The position numbers and the translations under genes were made by a program. 64,000 nucleotides of DNA. Origin: Spirochaetota bacterium (lineage in GTDB: Bacteria > Spirochaetota > Spirochaetia > Treponematales > Treponemataceae). Position 1 is the stretch's first letter; each line of letters opens with the position of its first letter. Of the stretch, positions 61,348 to 64,000 are shown piece after piece. The stretch covers positions 22,800-86,799 of the forward strand of contig JAEWMY010000006.1 in NCBI GenBank assembly GCA_023393015.1, given 5' to 3'. Below the pieces are notes generated by a model. That model was not told the origin of the DNA, did not search any database, and was given only the letters and a program-made list of their open reading frames with translations.

Positions 61348-61353
61348 TATACT
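61348..61353 (+). promoter_or_regulatory. -10 element before the ankyrin lipoprotein
   Basis: TATACT 47 bases before ATG 61401, with only a weak CGACAC-like -35. It could give the ankyrin gene some independence from the upstream operon. Confidence 0.4.
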
Positions 61354-61400
61354 GCGTAGGATAAGTGCGGTGACGAGCAGCTTTTATACGGGAGTAGGAT

Positions 61401-62096
61401 ATGTCCAGAATCATCAAAATCGCGAGTCTCGCTTGTCTGGTCCTCGTTTCGTGCGCGGAAAAGAAGATCGTGATCCGGAACGATCCCGCGCTGAACGAAC
61501 AGCTGATCGAAGCCGTCAAGGAGAAGGATTTCAGGACGGTCGGGAAACTCATCAAGAAGGGAGCGGACCCGAACGGCGCGGGCGCCGGCGGAAAGAACTC
61601 CGGGTTTCATATCGCCCTGTACGTCAACGACACGAAGATCATCAGGTATCTTTTGGATTCGGGCGCCGATATCGCAAAGCCCGACCAAAACAACTACGCG
61701 CCCCTGTCGCTCGCCGCGCGCGCCAACAACGTCGAGATACTGAACGTGTTGATCGAAAAGGGCGCCGACGTCAATCACGTGAACAACAACAGCATACGAT
61801 CCACGGCGATAATGGACGCGGCGGAGGCCAACGCCGTCGACGCCATGAAGGCCCTTATGGCTAAGGGCGCCGACATCGACGTTCTCGACAAATGGAACGC
61901 GCCCGCCCTCACGATCGCCGCGGACAAGAACAATTACGAGGCCGTCGAGCTTCTTGTCGAGGCGGGGGCCGAACTCAACGTCATCGACAGCGGGTTGGGA
62001 TACACCGCCCTCGATTTCGCCGTCAAGAACAAGAACGACAGGATGATCTCCCTGCTCGAATCCAAAGGCGCCTTTGCCAACAAGCTCAAGAAGTGA
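61401..62096 (+). CDS. Ankyrin-repeat lipoprotein
   Basis: This 231-residue protein has a signal ending LVLVSC (Cys18) and about five to six ankyrin repeats of near 33 residues, with the usual GAD..N..G/N.T.L..A pattern (KGADPNGAG, SGADIAKPDQNNYAPLSLAARANN, KGADVNHVNNNS, KGADIDVLDKWNAPALTIAADKNN, GAELNVIDSGLGYTALDFAVKNKN). Ankyrin stacks are protein-binding scaffolds; lipid anchoring places it in the periplasm or at the surface. It is likely part of the TelA locus, from which an 88-base gap and a weak -10 separate it. Confidence 0.88.
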   Translation: MSRIIKIASLACLVLVSCAEKKIVIRNDPALNEQLIEAVKEKDFRTVGKLIKKGADPNGAGAGGKNSGFHIALYVNDTKIIRYLLDSGADIAKPDQNNYAPLSLAARANNVEILNVLIEKGADVNHVNNNSIRSTAIMDAAEANAVDAMKALMAKGADIDVLDKWNAPALTIAADKNNYEAVELLVEAGAELNVIDSGLGYTALDFAVKNKNDRMISLLESKGAFANKLKK

Positions 62097-62217
62097 CCGG
62101 GGCGCGTCACCGGGATCGTGCTTGACGGGCGTCATACGGCTCGACTAACGGCGTGTCAGGTACGAGGCGTGTCACGTCGTTTGATTATCGAGTCGGATTG
62201 TCATGCGGCGTAATAGC

Positions 62218-62781
62218 TCACCCGATGCGTAGACCCTCGAGAACCGATGCGTCGGGTCCGCGCTTAAGCCTGAAGGTTCCCGTAATGGTGAAGGAAGTTC
62301 CTTCGCCATCGGTTACGGCGATGTCATAGCTTCCTTCTACCGGTTCTCCGATGCCGCCGAGCGAGGTTATCGTAATCGAGAAGCCCGCTGTGTTGAAATT
62401 CCGATAGACAAGGGTATCGCTGTATATCACGTACAATTCGCCTGAGATGTACGTGCCCGCGGAAATTGGATCGCTATCGAGAATTCCGAAATGTACGCAA
62501 AGATCGTTGTTGCTGTAGAAGTCATCGACCAATCCCGGGGTATCGGAGACAAAACACCACAAGTCATTGGACGTTGGATAATAAGAACACGCGGGAAGAC
62601 CGTCAAAACCCGTGTCGCTCGGACCGGCGGATATCGTACCGGAGGAGACGACAGTGCTGGCGGCGTTGGTGATACTATAGGAAAGGTAGTACTCGTCGGA
62701 GCGTCCTCCTCCTCCCGAGCAGCCGAAAGAAAACAAAGAAATGATTGAGAGGACGACAATGAACCGGTGAATCTTCTTCAT
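62218..62781 (-). CDS. Lipoprotein of unknown function
   Basis: This 187-residue protein has a lipobox LFSFGC (Cys22), a short GGGGRS linker and an Ig-like or beta-barrel-like mature part with many Ser/Thr/Tyr residues (YYLSYSITNAASTVVSSGTISAG, GTYISGELYVIYSDTLVYRNFN, GSYDIAVTDGEGTSFTITGTFRL). Codon use is less GC-rich than its neighbours, suggesting recent arrival. AAAGGAGA lies upstream of ATG 62781. Confidence 0.7.
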   Translation of the reverse strand: MKKIHRFIVVLSIISLFSFGCSGGGGRSDEYYLSYSITNAASTVVSSGTISAGPSDTGFDGLPACSYYPTSNDLWCFVSDTPGLVDDFYSNNDLCVHFGILDSDPISAGTYISGELYVIYSDTLVYRNFNTAGFSITITSLGGIGEPVEGSYDIAVTDGEGTSFTITGTFRLKRGPDASVLEGLRIG

Positions 62782-63096
62782 GAATATCTCCTTTGTAATT
62801 CGGGGTCGAGTATACCGCCTCATGCGTCTGGTGTACGCATGAACGATGTATGGTTTAATCCACACGTACGCCGGTAGTTTCTCCGAGGTAAAGTTTTCCG
62901 CATGACGATGAAAAAAGCAAATATTTTTCCCGGATACTTGAGATTCTCGTACGACACAATTTCTATTACTCTCGAGAGCCTGTGTGTCAGTGCCGGGTAA
63001 AGATCTGTTAATCCCGAAAACGCCCGTTCCCGTATCGACGGTTGGCGATGACCGGGTTTCCCCGTTCGTCGCGAGATCGACTCCGCCCCGCCGGCC
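62782..63096. other. Intergenic region upstream of the lipoprotein
   Basis: These 315 bases contain the minus-strand -10 TATACT at 62809-62814 and the inverted repeat at 62820-62842, and are AT-rich around 62880-62960. No gene was found. Confidence 0.6.
62820..62842. promoter_or_regulatory. Inverted repeat over the -35 region of the lipoprotein promoter
   Basis: Arms TCATGCGT and ACGCATGA, perfect over eight bases, with a seven-base spacer. It is just upstream of the -10 TATACT (62809-62814), so it covers the position of the -35 element; a repressor site is likely. Confidence 0.5.
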
Positions 63097-63774
63097 TCAG
63101 TCCTCGAGGGATACGCCGTACTCGCGTGCGAGCCGTTCCCGAAGAAGGGACATGACGCGCTCTCCGGGGTCGTGCTTGACCGTAGGACCGTAGCCCTCGA
63201 GAAGCGCGGTATACAGGCGCCGGTGAGAGCGATTGTCCTGAACGTATTCGTGATGACCGCAGAGATAGCGGATCGACGGGAGCCGCCGAGCGATGTCGGC
63301 GACCAGCGCCGCGCACGATTCGATTTGCGCGTCCGTGACAAGATCGCCGCTCGAACCCGTCATCTCGATGCCGAGCGCGACGTGATTGTACCCGATCGCG
63401 TGGCGTCCCATGTCCGTTTCCGGAAGTAACGACCAGATCGTCCCGTCTTTCCAGATGACGTAGTGGACTCCCACGTTGACGGCGCCTCCGGCGGCTATCT
63501 CGCCGCGTGACTCGGCGAGACGCTCGGGCGTGAAGACGGAGAGCGAATGCTCGTCGGAGTCGGTGCCGGTGTAGTGAACGACGATAAGGGACGGATCGAC
63601 AAGACGCCAGTCGTCGACTCCGTAATGCGCGCGCGCGTACTCGCGCGTCAGGGACTTTCGAGCTTCCGTCTGGACGGGATACGGGCGGACGGCGATGCTC
63701 GCCGCGGGTTGCTCCGGCATGACTCGGCCGACGACGAGGAGACCCAGTACGAGAACGGCGACGCGTGTTCGCAT
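63097..63774 (-). CDS. N-acetylmuramoyl-L-alanine amidase, AmpD/PGRP type
   Basis: This 225-residue protein has an N-terminal signal or anchor (MRTRVAVLVLGLLVVGRV) and an Amidase_2 domain with the zinc-binding residues in LIVVHYTGT, LCGHHEYV (near-motif) and KHDPGERV, plus VHYVIWKDGTI and HAIGYNHVALGIEM. It should cut the amide between MurNAc and L-Ala, outside the cytoplasm. There is no Shine-Dalgarno sequence; TATAAT ends seven bases before ATG 63774, indicating a leaderless transcript. Confidence 0.9.
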   Translation of the reverse strand: MRTRVAVLVLGLLVVGRVMPEQPAASIAVRPYPVQTEARKSLTREYARAHYGVDDWRLVDPSLIVVHYTGTDSDEHSLSVFTPERLAESRGEIAAGGAVNVGVHYVIWKDGTIWSLLPETDMGRHAIGYNHVALGIEMTGSSGDLVTDAQIESCAALVADIARRLPSIRYLCGHHEYVQDNRSHRRLYTALLEGYGPTVKHDPGERVMSLLRERLAREYGVSLED

Positions 63775-63781
63775 GTGATCG

Positions 63782-63787
63782 ATTATA
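63782..63787 (-). promoter_or_regulatory. -10 element abutting the amidase gene
   Basis: Minus-strand TATAAT, a perfect -10, seven bases before the ATG at 63774. Confidence 0.6.
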
Positions 63788-63888
63788 AACCTAATCCCGT
63801 CCTTTCGTGAAGTTCTATTACTGCTTTCAATATTGTTGTGGCTTCAGTCCAGAAATATTGAGCCACCAGGCGCATTATAGAAGATATA

Positions 63889-63921
63889 CCTCCTCGGAAA
63901 GAGACTCCGTTCCCGAGGAGG
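63889..63921 (+). promoter_or_regulatory. Hairpin enclosing the ribosome site of the terminal gene
   Basis: Arms CCTCCTCGG (63889-63897) and CCGAGGAGG (63913-63921) form a nine-base stem with a 15-base loop. The 3' arm is the GAGGAGG Shine-Dalgarno sequence of the ATG at 63928, so folding would shut translation down. Confidence 0.65.
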
Positions 63922-63927
63922 TTCATC

Positions 63928-64000
63928 ATGGCAACACCCGCTTCCCGAACACCTCGCATCAAACGACCGGAGTTCTGTCCGAACGCTGACTGTCCCTACC
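63928..64000 (+). CDS. Possible transposase, N-terminal fragment
   Basis: Only 24 codons are visible: MATPASRTPRIKRPEFCPNADCPY. The FCPNADC-type cysteine pair preceded by basic residues resembles the zinc-finger start of IS transposases, and a hairpin hides the ribosome site as in several insertion sequences. About 100 bases upstream are crossed inverted elements (TCAATATT / AATATTGA and GTGGCT / AGCCAC, 63818-63866) that may be the element end. The identity needs the sequence to the right. Confidence 0.4.
   Translation, partial: MATPASRTPRIKRPEFCPNADCPY

Noticed and set aside
1..64000. tRNA, rRNA and CRISPR features
   Set aside because: None could be seen by reading; a tRNAscan-SE or Infernal run would be needed to exclude small ncRNAs.

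Overview
The window is about 64 kb of GC-rich bacterial DNA with densely packed genes, and no rRNA, tRNA or CRISPR array was seen. It most resembles a free-living or commensal spirochaete (Spirochaetia, Treponema-like). The clues are many short-signal lipoproteins ending in SC or GC, a stand-alone RRM RNA-binding protein, an Hcp hydroxylamine reductase (anaerobic or nitrosative-stress life style), cadherin-like and LamG surface proteins, and an RHS core whose last part has the NLPGLGGLYNPVN signature familiar from treponemes. The phylum assignment is inference.

Layout. 1-2.0 kb (minus): a small operon of DUF2178-like membrane protein, Xre regulator, quinone-oxidoreductase-like enzyme and a cut membrane protein, preceded by a 28-bp perfect palindrome. 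2.1-4.5 kb: an exported protein and a cadherin-like lipoprotein. 4.7-8.4 kb: a serine hydrolase (beta-lactamase fold) in one operon with a COG4586-type ABC exporter. 8.5-19.8 kb: YegP-like protein, a small membrane protein, the pbpC/alpha-2-macroglobulin pair, rsgA and a PepE-like peptidase. 19.9-24.2 kb: WYL regulator, hemerythrin protein, two MFS transporters. 24.2-34.7 kb: a surface-polysaccharide locus (MBOAT and SGNH O-acyl transfer pair, an AT-rich WbsX-like glycosyltransferase, rmlACDB, three further glycosyltransferases). 34.7-42.3 kb: MBL hydrolase, secreted alpha/beta hydrolase, 7TM protein, EamA transporter, hcp, haemolysin III, RRM protein, small proteins.

42.4-57.0 kb holds the most striking locus: a LamG protein divergent from an operon encoding a membrane-anchored protein, an outer-membrane barrel, two lipoproteins and a 3166-residue exported SpvB/FG-GAP/RHS protein. 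This protein ends in an AT-rich LytM (M23) peptidoglycan-peptidase tip and is followed by a small AT-rich exported gene that looks like its immunity partner. 57.1-62.1 kb is a five-gene operon joining XpaC and TelA to a binding-protein/OmpA fusion, a VWA lipoprotein and an ankyrin lipoprotein. The right end has a lipoprotein, an AmpD-type amidase and the first codons of what may be a transposase.

A theme across the window is that at least seven genes have a sigma70-like -10 hexamer ending only 6-8 bases before the ATG and no Shine-Dalgarno sequence, which predicts leaderless mRNAs. Other genes have ordinary GGAGG-type sites, so both initiation modes seem to be used.
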